NCBI GenBank assembly: GCA_021828865.1
Contig: JAJZCW010000021.1
Location: 1-55,685 of the forward strand
DNA length: 55,685 nt
Source: Bacillota bacterium
Lineage (GTDB): Bacteria > Bacillota > Bacilli > Alicyclobacillales > SLC66
Direction of reading: 5' to 3'
The notes under the pieces were generated by a model. That model was not told where the DNA came from. It did not search any database and worked only from the letters and a program-made list of their open reading frames with translations. Positions 18,628 through 28,460 of the stretch are shown here, in pieces. Made by a program: the position numbers and the translations under genes. Within the stretch, counting starts at the first letter, position 1, and the number at the start of each line of letters is the position of its first letter.

Positions 18628-21561
18628 TTGCGCCGGAAATGGTGGGAAAACCGCAGACTGTTCTTACTCTTTCTCCTCATCATGCTAGTAGGCATGTTCA
18701 CCATCTTCATTAATGAAGTGACACAAAATCAACATCTACAACAAATGAGCGAATTTCAATTATACACCAGTCAATACGAAAATGCGCAATCTATCGAGTT
18801 GAATTTAGACAACATTCTCGTACTCAGGCGCGTGAACCCATTTGCTCATCAGGTGCAAATTAAATTAGCCAACCTGATTGCCAACGAGGAGTCTTCCGAC
18901 TTAACTGCGCTGGCCCAACAAGCCAATATAGATGTGGTCAGGCAAGAATGGAAAAAAGCAATCGATGAGATTGTACATTACAAAAGTCTAGTGCACAACC
19001 GAATTGGCCAAGCCATGGATACCATGATGCGTGACATCCGGTTTGAAAAAGCTACGACCATTTATTCGTTGGGGTTCGACATCGTTTTAACAATGTTGCT
19101 GGTATTTTTTATGATTAAAGAGGAACGAGGGCAATTAAAGCAAACTCGGAGGGCGTTGTCGCAATCAGAATCGCGTTTGTCTGCCGCCATGATGAATTTG
19201 CCTGTGATACTTTTTGCACTGGATGCCAGTGGCACATTCATTACAGCCATGGGCAAGCGGTTAAAGGATATAGAGATTCAAGCCGAATCGTTGATCGGAG
19301 AAAATATATATGAAATGTATACGGACTATCCTGAGATAATAGCTCATATCAGACTGGCCATGCAAGTGACCACTAATGAGGTAGCCTTCACTGATCAAAT
19401 TACATTTAATTCGAGAATTTTCGAAATTTCCTATGTGGCATTGGATGAGGATGAGCACCATCATAAAATTCTCACAGGAATCGCACTGGACATCACGGAG
19501 CACAAGGCGGTAGAAGCTGCACTCCAGCAAAGTGAAGAACATTTTCGTATGTTGTTTGAAATGAACCGTACAGCACCGGCGTTTTTGGTTGATCCCAAAG
19601 ATGGAAAGTTGCTGAATGTCAATGAAGCAGCCATTGAACATTATGGATGGAACCGAGAAGAATTTCTGGGAAAAAACGTTTTGGATATTAGCCAGATTTC
19701 AAGGGAAGAGCTGCACACTAATATGCTTGAGTTCATGAATGGCGATAAAGAACGCTCCATTTATGAACATCGCCTCGCCTCTGGGGAAAAGCGACTGATG
19801 GAAGTGTATTCTGCACCTTTTTATGACGGTAATCGTCAATTGTTGTACTCGGTTGTGCATGATGTGACAGCTCGCAAAAGAATGGAGGAGACACTGCGCC
19901 TAGCCGATGTGGCGTTTGAAACTGCTGATGCGATGACCATCACCGATGAAGATGGCATCATTTTGCGCGTCAATCAATCGTTCACCAAAGTGACAGGATA
20001 TGAACAACACGAGGTGGTGGGGAAAAATCCGCGCATCCTTCAGTCAGGACTACACGACAAACTATTTTATGAACACTTTTGGGAGAGTTTGAAAAATCAA
20101 GGCACATGGGAAGGGGAAATTTGGAACAAGCGTAAAAATGGAGAGATATACCCTGAATGGATCACCATTCGCGCGGTCAAGGACGAAACTAATCTGATCG
20201 TCAATTACATTGCTACATTCTTTGATCTCACGGAAAAGAAGGTTCTCGAAGCCAACATTGAACGTTTGTCTCACTATGATCCGTTAACGGGCCTTGCCAA
20301 TCGCAGACTGATCATGGAACAACTGAAATTGTCCATGGAAAATGCGCGGTTACGACAGAATATCGGCGGATTGATATTGATTGACCTAGACCGGTTTAAG
20401 TATTTGAACGATGCTCGCGGCCATGAAATGGGCGATGTGTTGTTAAGTTTAGTCGCGCAAAAATTGGAGGGAATCCTCTCTGCTGATGCGGTTGCCTCGC
20501 GATTTGGGGGAGACGAATTTGTCATCTTGATGAGTGATTTAGCAAATGAGAAAGAAACAGCCTGGTCTATGCTACAGTACGCAACGAACGATATCTTTCA
20601 AGCACTCGTGGGAAATTATCCAATAGGCGATAGTATGTATGCATTAACAGTAAGCATAGGTGCCACTATTTTTTCCAATAATAATCAGACTTACGAAGAT
20701 ATCGTCAAAGAAGCGGATATGGCGATGCATGTGGCAAAAGATCGGGGAAGAAATATGATCGTCCTGTTTGAAGAAGAAATGATGACGGCAACGGAAAATC
20801 GCTTCAGTTTGGAAGAGGATCTCTATTACGCGCTGGATCGAAACGAATTGGAACTGGTTTATCAACCGCAAACGGATCATGATGGTAATTTGCGGGGGGT
20901 AGAAGCACTATTGCGCTGGCATCATCAAAAGCGAGGATTGATCAGCCCGGAACGTTTTATCCCGATTGCTGAAGAATCGGGATTGATTGTACCGATTGGT
21001 GAGTGGGTATTGAAGCAATCGTGTCTTCTTTTGCGCCAACTCATTGAATCGGGTCAGCAAGTGTTTGTATCCGTTAATGTGAGTCCCAGACAGTTTCATG
21101 AAGCCAATTTTGTGGAAATGGTGATGGGGATTATTGCAGAAACTGGCGTTGATCCACACTATTTAACCATTGAGGTAACAGAAGGCGTGCTCATTGACTA
21201 TGCGGAAAATACGATTGCCAAAATGCAACGCCTCAGCCAATTAGGAGTTCATTTTTCCATTGACGATTTTGGGACAGGCTATTCTTCGCTTGCTTATCTG
21301 AAAAATTTGCCCTTGAATGAACTAAAGATTGACCGCTCGTTTGTCGTGGATATGATGACCATTCCCAGTTCGGAAATGATTGTGGAAACCATCATCGCAA
21401 TGGCTAGTCATTTGGGATTATCCGTTATCGCAGAAGGGGTGGAATCAGCAGATCAGGTCAGGTTTTTAGTAGAACGAGGTTGCAATAATTTCCAAGGTTA
21501 TTATTTCAGTCCACCTCTACCTTATGAAAAATTTACTGCATTTGTTGCAGAGGCTCATTAA
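18628..21561 (+). CDS. Membrane-bound PAS-GGDEF-EAL cyclic-di-GMP enzyme
   Basis: About 977 aa from TTG 18628, behind GGAGGGAGATGG. A GTG at 18565 is in frame, but a TATAAT lies at 18580-18585, inside that extension. Transmembrane helix 1 is at ~10-30 and helix 2 at ~150-170, enclosing an outside region of ~120 residues, so it is membrane anchored with an extracytoplasmic sensor. Three PAS domains follow (about 190-300, 310-420 and 430-550). The GGDEF domain has an intact RFGGDEFVIL motif. The EAL domain keeps EALLRWHH, NVSPRQF, DDFGTGYSSL and KIDRSF. Both the cyclase and phosphodiesterase sites look intact. The signal sensed is unknown. It is divergent from sqdB. Confidence 0.93.
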   Translation: MRRKWWENRRLFLLFLLIMLVGMFTIFINEVTQNQHLQQMSEFQLYTSQYENAQSIELNLDNILVLRRVNPFAHQVQIKLANLIANEESSDLTALAQQANIDVVRQEWKKAIDEIVHYKSLVHNRIGQAMDTMMRDIRFEKATTIYSLGFDIVLTMLLVFFMIKEERGQLKQTRRALSQSESRLSAAMMNLPVILFALDASGTFITAMGKRLKDIEIQAESLIGENIYEMYTDYPEIIAHIRLAMQVTTNEVAFTDQITFNSRIFEISYVALDEDEHHHKILTGIALDITEHKAVEAALQQSEEHFRMLFEMNRTAPAFLVDPKDGKLLNVNEAAIEHYGWNREEFLGKNVLDISQISREELHTNMLEFMNGDKERSIYEHRLASGEKRLMEVYSAPFYDGNRQLLYSVVHDVTARKRMEETLRLADVAFETADAMTITDEDGIILRVNQSFTKVTGYEQHEVVGKNPRILQSGLHDKLFYEHFWESLKNQGTWEGEIWNKRKNGEIYPEWITIRAVKDETNLIVNYIATFFDLTEKKVLEANIERLSHYDPLTGLANRRLIMEQLKLSMENARLRQNIGGLILIDLDRFKYLNDARGHEMGDVLLSLVAQKLEGILSADAVASRFGGDEFVILMSDLANEKETAWSMLQYATNDIFQALVGNYPIGDSMYALTVSIGATIFSNNNQTYEDIVKEADMAMHVAKDRGRNMIVLFEEEMMTATENRFSLEEDLYYALDRNELELVYQPQTDHDGNLRGVEALLRWHHQKRGLISPERFIPIAEESGLIVPIGEWVLKQSCLLLRQLIESGQQVFVSVNVSPRQFHEANFVEMVMGIIAETGVDPHYLTIEVTEGVLIDYAENTIAKMQRLSQLGVHFSIDDFGTGYSSLAYLKNLPLNELKIDRSFVVDMMTIPSSEMIVETIIAMASHLGLSVIAEGVESADQVRFLVERGCNNFQGYYFSPPLPYEKFTAFVAEAH

Positions 21562-21567
21562 AAGAAA

Positions 21568-21594
21568 GTCACCGTCTCAAAAGAGACCGGTGAC
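21568..21594. terminator. Bidirectional terminator between the GGDEF-EAL gene and fhs
   Basis: GTCACCG-TCTC pairs with GAGA-CCGGTGAC around AAAA. On the minus strand the hairpin is followed by TTTCTTTT. It overlaps the last codons of fhs. Confidence 0.7.
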
Positions 21595-23247
21595 CTTTCC
21601 ACTTTGATCCACATCGACTCGCAGTGCATTAGGCTGTTTTGGCAATCCTGGCATCGTCATGATGTCTCCTGTCAAACAAACCAAAAATCCTGCGCCTAAG
21701 TTTGGGTGGATTTCTCGAACGGTGATGGTAAACTCTTGTGGGTCCCCCACTAACATGGGATTATCAGAAAAGGAATACTGAGTTTTTGCAATGCAAATCG
21801 GCAAATGATCCCACCCATTACGCTTGCATTCGTCGATGTTGCGACTCGCTTCTGGAGTAAATTCTACAGCAGATGCGCCATAAATTTGCTGGCAGACTGT
21901 CTCCACTTTTTTCTCAATAGACAGGTTTTGATCGTAAAGTGGATGGAACAAGAGCCTTGGCTGTTCGATTTTTGCGATCACTGCACTGGCAAGTTCAATG
22001 CCACCGCTTCCCCCTTTTTCCCAAACCTCTGTCAGGGCCACAGTGAAGCCGGATTCCTCGCAAAGAGAATTGACGAGATCGATTTCTGCCTGAGTATCAC
22101 CAGCAAAACGATTGAGTGCGATAACAAATGGGACGTTGTATTTTTCAATAATAGCAGCATGGTGTTTTAAGTTGGCAAATCCTCGCTTGATGGCCGTTAA
22201 ATTTTCTTGCGTCAGTTCTTTTTTGGGGATACCACCATGGTATTTCAGAGCGCGAACAGTGGAGACAATTACCACCGCGTCGGGGCTCAAACTGCCTTTT
22301 CTACATTTGATGTCAAAAAACTTCTCCGCGCCGAGATCTGAGCCAAACCCAGCTTCAGTCACGACTATTTCTCCCAGTTTGAGGGCGAGTTTGGTGGCCA
22401 TTAGACTGTTGCAGCCATGCGCAATGTTAGCAAAAGGGCCACCGTGAATAAATGCCGGTGTATTTTCCAGTGTTTGTACCAAATTGGGGTGAATAGCGTC
22501 TTTTAAAAGGGTGGCCATCGCCCCTTCTGCGCCAAGGTCTTTGACGTATACGGGATTGCGATCATAGGTATAGCCAATGAGAATACGGGATAACGCTTCT
22601 TTTAATTCGGATGTGGTCTCGACTAGACAAAGGATAGCCATGATTTCTGACGCGACCGTAATATCAAATCCAGACTCTCTCGTGACACCGTTCTTTTTGC
22701 CACCAAGTCCGATGACCACATCGCGAAGCGCGCGATCGTTAATATCGAGCACACGTTTCCACGTGATGCGGTCCGGGTCGAGCTGCAGGGCGTTGCCTTG
22801 ATAAAGATGGTTATCAATTAAAGCGGATAGCAGGTTATGAGCAGCAGTGATGGCGTGAAAGTCACCAGTAAAATGCAAATTGATGTCTTCCATGGGAACG
22901 ACTTGAGAATATCCGCCTCCTGCTGCGCCGCCTTTCATCCCAAAATTGGGACCGAGAGAAGGCTCTCTTAATGCTGCGATAGCACGGACTCCTATTTTGT
23001 TTAGCGCCTGCGATAAGCCTACGGTAACGGTGGATTTGCCTTCACCTGCTGGTGTAGGGCTCATGGCAGTAACTAGGATAAGTTTTCCATCCGGCTTGTT
23101 TTTTAGCTTATGTAAAAGTGTAAGGTCGACTTTTGCCTTGTCGTGTCCATAAGGAATCCAATCTTCTTCAGCAAGTCCCAATTGATTAGCGATGTCCCTG
23201 ATAGGGAGAAGGTGTGCATCTTGTGCAATTTCAATGTCTGTTTTCAT
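21577..23247 (-). CDS. fhs: Formate-tetrahydrofolate ligase
   Basis: ATP-dependent synthesis of 10-formyl-tetrahydrofolate from formate, feeding one-carbon metabolism. The 556-aa protein has the P-loop [11 protein letters not shown] (about residue 65), then [35 protein letters not shown], and [14 protein letters not shown], all FTHFS hallmarks. The C-terminus [15 protein letters not shown] is typical. Start ATG 23247 is preferred because AGGTGG is 8 bases upstream; a GTG four codons earlier coincides with that site. Monocistronic by spacing. Confidence 0.97.
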   Translation of the reverse strand: MKTDIEIAQDAHLLPIRDIANQLGLAEEDWIPYGHDKAKVDLTLLHKLKNKPDGKLILVTAMSPTPAGEGKSTVTVGLSQALNKIGVRAIAALREPSLGPNFGMKGGAAGGGYSQVVPMEDINLHFTGDFHAITAAHNLLSALIDNHLYQGNALQLDPDRITWKRVLDINDRALRDVVIGLGGKKNGVTRESGFDITVASEIMAILCLVETTSELKEALSRILIGYTYDRNPVYVKDLGAEGAMATLLKDAIHPNLVQTLENTPAFIHGGPFANIAHGCNSLMATKLALKLGEIVVTEAGFGSDLGAEKFFDIKCRKGSLSPDAVVIVSTVRALKYHGGIPKKELTQENLTAIKRGFANLKHHAAIIEKYNVPFVIALNRFAGDTQAEIDLVNSLCEESGFTVALTEVWEKGGSGGIELASAVIAKIEQPRLLFHPLYDQNLSIEKKVETVCQQIYGASAVEFTPEASRNIDECKRNGWDHLPICIAKTQYSFSDNPMLVGDPQEFTITVREIHPNLGAGFLVCLTGDIMTMPGLPKQPNALRVDVDQSGKVTGLF

Positions 23248-23442
23248 GGATCTCGCCACCTTTGTCTGAAATATGACAGTAAATCATTCACTCTCAAAGC
23301 ACCCAAGCTTCATTTTAACTCATAAATATATCTCCATGGTCTGTTAGAAAATTGAGTCTTATTTGAAAACGCAAACTTAAAAGTTGCATTTCCCAGCGTT
23401 TCCATTGAAAATAGAGGTGCGGACCTAGAAGGAAGTGGGAAG

Positions 23443-23637
23443 ATGGATATTCCAAAATTTCCGATAGATGTACAAATGGAAGGTATCACCTTTACTGCGA
23501 CAGGGCTTCGAAAAGTGAGTGGCAGAAGATGGATTGCACAGGCGTACACCATTCATCCAGTGCTTGGGAGACAAGAGGTGGTTAGTCCTTCAGTATTGTA
23601 TCGATTGGCCGAACAAATTCTGAATGGAGCGCAATAA
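23443..23637 (+). CDS. Small protein of unknown function (64 aa)
   Basis: ATG 23443 follows AGAAGGAAGTGGG, a good ribosome binding site, and a terminator lies directly after the stop, so this short frame looks like a real gene. The protein has an N-terminal beta-rich half (FPIDVQMEGITFTATGL) with a basic turn (RKVSGRRW) and a helical C-terminus (PSVLYRLAEQILNGAQ). There is no signal peptide or membrane segment. It is divergent from fhs and convergent with panD. No family is recognised. Confidence 0.6.
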   Translation: MDIPKFPIDVQMEGITFTATGLRKVSGRRWIAQAYTIHPVLGRQEVVSPSVLYRLAEQILNGAQ

Positions 23638-23676
23638 AAAAAGGCTAGATCGGTTTTCACTGATTCCAGCCTTTTG
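23636..23676. terminator. Bidirectional terminator
   Basis: AAAAGGCT ... AGCCTTTT form the outer stem with a run of A's before and T's after. It lies between the 64-aa gene and convergent panD; the minus-strand reading, with seven T's, is the stronger terminator. Confidence 0.75.
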
Positions 23677-23693
23677 TATGCGACGAAATTATT

Positions 23694-24077
23694 CTATAAT
23701 TCCCACAGGTGGTGGGATTCAATTTTTGTAATTTGATTTTTTCCGTCCACATGCACTACGTTTGCCGTGGTATTTTCATATTCTTCATCCGTGACGGTGG
23801 CGAGTGACAAAATGATCACGAGATCTGACGGTTGAAACAAGCGTGCCGGTGGCCCGTTCAGGCAAATCGTACCGGATCCTGCCTCTGCAGGGATGGCATA
23901 CGTACGCCATAGCACGGCATTGGAGACATTGGTTACCTGCACCATTTCATAAGGGCGCAGGTTTGCCGCATCCATCAATGCGCGATCAATCGTAATGCTG
24001 CCTACATAGTCTAGCGCAGCTTCGGTCACTGTCGCGCGGTGAATCTTACCTTTGCATATTTCACGAAACAAATTCAA
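23694..24077 (-). CDS. panD: Aspartate 1-decarboxylase
   Basis: Decarboxylates L-aspartate to beta-alanine for pantothenate and CoA. The 127-aa proenzyme has the self-cleavage site Gly26-Ser27 in DYVGSITID; Ser27 becomes the pyruvoyl group. Also present are KIHRATVTEA upstream of it, VLWRTYAIPAE and the ICLNGPPARL segment lining the site. AGGTTGATTG precedes the ATG. panB and panC are not in the window. It is divergent from an amino acid permease whose neighbours include an omega-amino-acid aminotransferase, so a beta-alanine link is conceivable but unproven. Confidence 0.96.
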   Translation of the reverse strand: MNLFREICKGKIHRATVTEAALDYVGSITIDRALMDAANLRPYEMVQVTNVSNAVLWRTYAIPAEAGSGTICLNGPPARLFQPSDLVIILSLATVTDEEYENTTANVVHVDGKNQITKIESHHLWEL

Positions 24078-24143
24078 TCAACCTCCCCGATTATTGTAAA
24101 GGTAAAATCAATACTTGGAAAGTATAAAAACAGGTAAGGGGGC

Positions 24144-25547
24144 ATGTACTTGTCAGATTCAACTCAACACGATGTGACAATCTCAGATGATGCAGGCACT
24201 GGCGGCCTTAAACGCAGTCTGTCCAATCGGCAAATCCAGATGCTCGCCATTGGCGGCGTCATTGGCGTGGGCCTTTTTTATGGCGCCAGTTTATCCGTAA
24301 AGCTTGCAGGTCCTGCTGTCATTATTGATTTTATCATTTGCGGTCTGCTCGTGGCTATTGTCATGCGAACCCTAGCCGAAATGACAGTGGATCAGCCTAT
24401 TGCCGGCTCATTTAGCGCTTATGCTAAAATGTGGCTTGGTGAGCGGACAAGCTTTATCACCACGGGAATGTGGTGGTTTTATTGGGTCGCCACAGTGATG
24501 TCAGAACTCGCTGCCATCGGAAAACTCATGGAATATTGGTTTCCTTCACTTCCCGCGTGGTTGCCTGGACTTATTGCGCTTGTGTTGTTTATCATTACAA
24601 ATCTACTATCGGTCAAGATATTTGGTGAAGTAGAATACTGGTTTTCCGTCTTAAAAGTGTTTGCTGTCACTCTGTTTATGGTGTTCGGCGCGCTGATTAT
24701 TGCTACCGGGCTTTTTAACGCCGGACATCCGGTGGGTTTCGTCAACCTCTGGGCACATGGTGGTTTTGCTCCAAGTGGGTTTATGGGAATTGCGATGGCG
24801 ATCTCCCTCACAGTACAAGCTTATAGCGGCGTTGAAACCCTTGCCGTAGAGGCGGCGGAAACACTGAATCCCAAGAAGAATATCAAGCGTGCGTTCAACA
24901 CGGTGACGTGGCGGATTGCGATCTTGTACGTCGGCTCTATTTTTATCATGTTAAGCGCATTCCCTTGGAATTACCTGATCAATCATCAGGGCAGTCCTTA
25001 TGTGCTCTTGTTTGCCAAAATCGGCATTCCTTTTGCCGCTGGCCTTGTGAACCTCATTATTATTCTCTCTGGACTTTCGTCTTGCAACACCGGTCTATAT
25101 GGAGGCAGTCGTATTCTCTTTGGCAGTGCTATTGGCACTCGGCATGAGCAGTTTGTGGGACGACTGAATCAGCGAAAAGTACCGCATATTGCTGTCTGGC
25201 TGACTGGTCTCGCTATTTTAATAGGAATAGTCGTTACGTATATTTCACCCAACAACGTGTATGTCTGGATCACCAGTGCGTCCGCTTTTGCAGACCTGTG
25301 GGTATGGGGCGTGATTCTGGTGAGTGAAATGGTTTTTCGCAGTCGTATGAATAAAGAAGGCAAACGACTTGATTTCCCTGTTCCATTTTGGCCACTCACC
25401 CCCATACTGGGGCTGGTGCTTGTCATCGCCTCCTTTACTGCTATTCTGATCTCGCCATTGACAAGAATCTCGGTGCTTACCGGGGTTGTGTTTTTAGTCT
25501 TACTTTGGCTATATCATATACTGACTTATAAAACAACGAAGGCCTAA
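24144..25547 (+). CDS. Amino acid permease of the APC family (GabP/AnsP group)
   Basis: A 467-aa secondary transporter with about 12 membrane helices and a short N-terminal tail. It carries the amino-acid-transporter signature from LSNRQIQMLAIGGVIGVGLFYG through GSFSAYAKMWLG to AYSGVETLAVEAAE in helices 1-6. It should import an amino acid with protons. Resemblance is to gamma-aminobutyrate, asparagine and proline permeases; the substrate cannot be fixed by eye. AAGGGGG precedes ATG 24144. The adjacent convergent operon (aminotransferase, aldehyde dehydrogenase) fits omega-amino acid catabolism. Confidence 0.9.
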   Translation: MYLSDSTQHDVTISDDAGTGGLKRSLSNRQIQMLAIGGVIGVGLFYGASLSVKLAGPAVIIDFIICGLLVAIVMRTLAEMTVDQPIAGSFSAYAKMWLGERTSFITTGMWWFYWVATVMSELAAIGKLMEYWFPSLPAWLPGLIALVLFIITNLLSVKIFGEVEYWFSVLKVFAVTLFMVFGALIIATGLFNAGHPVGFVNLWAHGGFAPSGFMGIAMAISLTVQAYSGVETLAVEAAETLNPKKNIKRAFNTVTWRIAILYVGSIFIMLSAFPWNYLINHQGSPYVLLFAKIGIPFAAGLVNLIIILSGLSSCNTGLYGGSRILFGSAIGTRHEQFVGRLNQRKVPHIAVWLTGLAILIGIVVTYISPNNVYVWITSASAFADLWVWGVILVSEMVFRSRMNKEGKRLDFPVPFWPLTPILGLVLVIASFTAILISPLTRISVLTGVVFLVLLWLYHILTYKTTKA

Positions 25548-25560
25548 TGAATTTGAAATA

Positions 25561-25606
25561 AGCCTCTTGGTTTTCGTGAATATGACGGGAACCAGGAGGC
25601 TTTTTT
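25561..25606. terminator. Bidirectional Rho-independent terminator
   Basis: AGCCTCTTGGTT and AACCAGGAGGCT form a 12-bp stem with one wobble, followed by six T's on plus and preceded by A's. It separates the permease and the convergent aminotransferase gene. Confidence 0.85.
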
Positions 25607-25609
25607 ATC

Positions 25610-26977
25610 TTATAAAATTGATTCGATGGCTGATTTTAACGTGCTTACAATGGTGATGAGCTGCTCTTCTGTCGTGATGAGCGGTGGAGCAAGCGTAATC
25701 ACGTTGTTGAGCCCAGCTACCGTATCCCCGTTTTTCCCGATAATTATGCCGGAATTTTTACAGAAAGCAACGATTTTGTTCATGAGATCCAAAGATAACG
25801 GTTCGCGAGTGTCACGGTCCGCAACGAGTTCAATGCCGGCGAGAAGTCCAAGTCCCCGAATATCACCGACAACAGGGAGTGATTTCAATGCTTGCAAATG
25901 ATTCATCAAAACAACTCCCATTTCAGCAGAGCGCTGAACCAGATCCAATTCGTCAAATATGGCAAGGTTTTCAAGTGCCGCCGCACAACTGACGGGGTGT
26001 CCGCCAAAGGTATTGACGTGACGGAACCGCGCATATTCGCCTTCTGCCTCTGCAAACACATCATATATATCATGGCGCACCGCAATCGCGGATAATGGAA
26101 GGTAGGCGCTGGTAATACCTTTTGCCATGGTGACAAAGTCAGGCACAACGTGGCTGTGTTGAAAGGCAAAGTTTTTACCCGTTCGGCCAAATCCATTGAT
26201 GACTTCATCAGAAATCAGCAGGATGTCGTATTTTCGGCAAATGGCGGAGACGAGTGGCATATAGTTGGCAGGAGGGATCAACACCCCACCGCCAGTAATG
26301 ATGGGTTCCATTATCATGGCCGCAACTGTTTCGGGACCTTCCCAGAGGATCGTTTTTTCCAGGTCACGAGCCATTTTTTCACCATAGGCCTCTAGGTCAT
26401 TTTCCGCGTGGTCACGGTACGGATCGGGCGGATGCACATGGATAAATCCAGGCATCAAAGGCTCATAACCGTATTTGCGCTGCTGTTGCCCGGTGGCTGC
26501 AAGTGCTCCTAGCGTATTGCCGTGATAGGCGCGATAACGGGAAATGATTTTGAATTTGGTGGAGTTGCCTTTTAAGAAGTGATATTGCCGGGCCATTTTA
26601 AAGGCGGTTTCATTCGCTTCTGATCCGCTGTTGGCATAAAAAATCCGGTAGGGCGCCCCCAACAGTTCGTTCAATTTGTCTGCCAGTTGGGCGCCAGGGA
26701 TATGGGCAGCAGTCATCGGGTAATATGACAATTGAATCATTTGTTCGTAGACTTTTTTGGCGATCCGTTCGTGGCCGTACCCTGCGTTGACGCACCAGAG
26801 TCCGGACATAGCATCCAAATAGCGATTTCCATCGACGTCGGTTACATAAGTGCCTTCCGCTTGCTCGACCATCCAAGTGTCGCCTTTTACAGGACCAAAA
26901 GCGTGCCACACGTGATTGCGGTCATGTTCCTTTGAATCATGCCATGGATAGGAGGTTTTATTTTCAACGATACTCAT
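25610..26977 (-). CDS. Class III (omega) aminotransferase
   Basis: A PLP enzyme moving the amino group of an omega-amino acid or amine to pyruvate or 2-oxoglutarate. The 455-aa protein starts near WHAFGPVKGD and has DAMSGLWCVNAGYGH, YANSGSEANETAFKMAR, the SDEVINGFGRTG block with Asp257, and Schiff-base Lys286 in MAKGITSAY. Its closest patterns are beta-alanine-, taurine- or GABA-pyruvate transaminases. It is the last gene of a three-gene minus operon behind an aldehyde dehydrogenase 27 bases away, so the aldehyde it forms is probably oxidised by that neighbour. The substrate is unsettled. Confidence 0.9.
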   Translation of the reverse strand: MSIVENKTSYPWHDSKEHDRNHVWHAFGPVKGDTWMVEQAEGTYVTDVDGNRYLDAMSGLWCVNAGYGHERIAKKVYEQMIQLSYYPMTAAHIPGAQLADKLNELLGAPYRIFYANSGSEANETAFKMARQYHFLKGNSTKFKIISRYRAYHGNTLGALAATGQQQRKYGYEPLMPGFIHVHPPDPYRDHAENDLEAYGEKMARDLEKTILWEGPETVAAMIMEPIITGGGVLIPPANYMPLVSAICRKYDILLISDEVINGFGRTGKNFAFQHSHVVPDFVTMAKGITSAYLPLSAIAVRHDIYDVFAEAEGEYARFRHVNTFGGHPVSCAAALENLAIFDELDLVQRSAEMGVVLMNHLQALKSLPVVGDIRGLGLLAGIELVADRDTREPLSLDLMNKIVAFCKNSGIIIGKNGDTVAGLNNVITLAPPLITTEEQLITIVSTLKSAIESIL

Positions 26978-27004
26978 CGTCGCGCGTCCCTTCTTGACTT
27001 GGAA

Positions 27005-28441
27005 TTAATAAATTTGATGGCGTACAGTAATTACTTTGGTATGGCTCATCAGATCAACGGATACACGAGCCCCTTCTTTGCCGATTCCACTGTTTTTTAC
27101 TCCGCCGTATGGCATCGTATCAGGGCGCGCTGTGGAAGATTGGTTGATGTTGACGCTTCCTATTTTCAGTCCATGGGCAATGGCAAAAGCAGTTTGCAAA
27201 TCATTCGTGAAAACACCAGCTTGCAGCCCGTAATCACTGTCATTACACCTCTCGATGACTTCCTCAACCGTTTCATAAGATAAAATATTAACCACGGGAC
27301 CAAAAAGCTCCTTGCTCATGACATCCATATCAGGTTTTACCTGTGTGAGGACAACGGGTGGCATCAATTTCCCTTGCCTGTTCCCACCTGATAGGGCGAC
27401 AGCTCCCTGTTCGACGGCGGCGTTTACCCACCGCTCAATCCGCAGTGCTGCGCTCGTATTGATGAGTGGACCCACTTCTGTCTCGTCATCCATTGGGTCC
27501 CCCAGGAGAAGGCTACGAACGCGGGCCATAAAGCGTTCCAAAAAGGCATCGAGAATCTCCTGATGAACAAAGATGCGCTGAGCAGAAACGCAAACTTGTC
27601 CGGCAAAGGAAAATGCCGCTTTTACCAGTGCTTCGACCGTTGTGTCGAGATCGGCATCGCGGTGAACAATGTTTGGTGCATTCGAACCCAGTTCCAAAAT
27701 CACAGGCCGGAGGCCGGATTTGGCCTTGATGTCTTCGCCGACAGCTACGCTGCCAGTAAACGTATAAAGCGCGATGTCCGGGTTTTCCACCAGCGCCTTT
27801 CCGACATTAGGACCTCCAAAGACCAGGTTGAGATAGCCTTTCGGTAATCCCGCTTCCATCATCAGGTCGACGATAAAGGCGCCGGTTGCAGGGGTGGCAT
27901 CCGCTGGTTTTAGGATAACGGCATTGCCGGCAGCAAGCGCTGGGCCAATTTTCAGTGATGTGATATTCACTGGAAAATTGAAAGGAGTAATGGCGCATAC
28001 GACGCCGAGTGGTTCCTTTACGGTCATGCTGAGAATCCGTTCGCCGTTTGCCGCTTCCTGCTCTTCGGTATAGCCTTGAATCCTTGCCGCTTCTTCGGCA
28101 GCTGCTTTATAATTTTTAACAGCTCTTGAAACCTCTAATCTCGCATCGCGAATGGGTTTACCCGTTTCCAAAGTTAAGAGGCGCGCCGCTTCTTCGCTGC
28201 GCTCTGCAAGCAAATCCGATGCTTTGGATAAAATATCCGCTCTTATACGCGGCGGTAATGGATGCGATACGGCAGTTTGCGCTGCCTGTATGGCTTCATT
28301 GATGAGATCAGGTCCGGGTTCTGCATAAGTAAAAACAACTTCATCGCTCCACGGATTTCTGATGTGGATAAGTGCATCTTCTTCCACAGCTGCGGTGCGC
28401 CATTCGCCATTGATGAAGCAACATTTTGCTGTGATGCTCAT
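27005..28441 (-). CDS. NAD(P)-dependent aldehyde dehydrogenase
   Basis: Oxidises an aldehyde, possibly a semialdehyde made by the downstream aminotransferase, to the acid. It has the Rossmann segment around GNAVILKPADATP, the general base Glu in LELGSNAPNIV and the catalytic Cys in FAGQVCVSAQRIF (residues 250 and 284 counted from the chosen start). KELFGPVVNI and GVKNSGIGKEG are also family features. The chosen start, ATG 28441, is 7 bases after AGGAGG; an ATG two codons earlier is too close to that site. The length (478 aa) matches succinate-semialdehyde and lactaldehyde dehydrogenases. It is 19 bases downstream of the threonine-synthase-like gene, in the same operon. Confidence 0.92.
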   Translation of the reverse strand: MSITAKCCFINGEWRTAAVEEDALIHIRNPWSDEVVFTYAEPGPDLINEAIQAAQTAVSHPLPPRIRADILSKASDLLAERSEEAARLLTLETGKPIRDARLEVSRAVKNYKAAAEEAARIQGYTEEQEAANGERILSMTVKEPLGVVCAITPFNFPVNITSLKIGPALAAGNAVILKPADATPATGAFIVDLMMEAGLPKGYLNLVFGGPNVGKALVENPDIALYTFTGSVAVGEDIKAKSGLRPVILELGSNAPNIVHRDADLDTTVEALVKAAFSFAGQVCVSAQRIFVHQEILDAFLERFMARVRSLLLGDPMDDETEVGPLINTSAALRIERWVNAAVEQGAVALSGGNRQGKLMPPVVLTQVKPDMDVMSKELFGPVVNILSYETVEEVIERCNDSDYGLQAGVFTNDLQTAFAIAHGLKIGSVNINQSSTARPDTMPYGGVKNSGIGKEGARVSVDLMSHTKVITVRHQIY

Positions 28442-28460
28442 CCTCATTCCTCCTACTTAC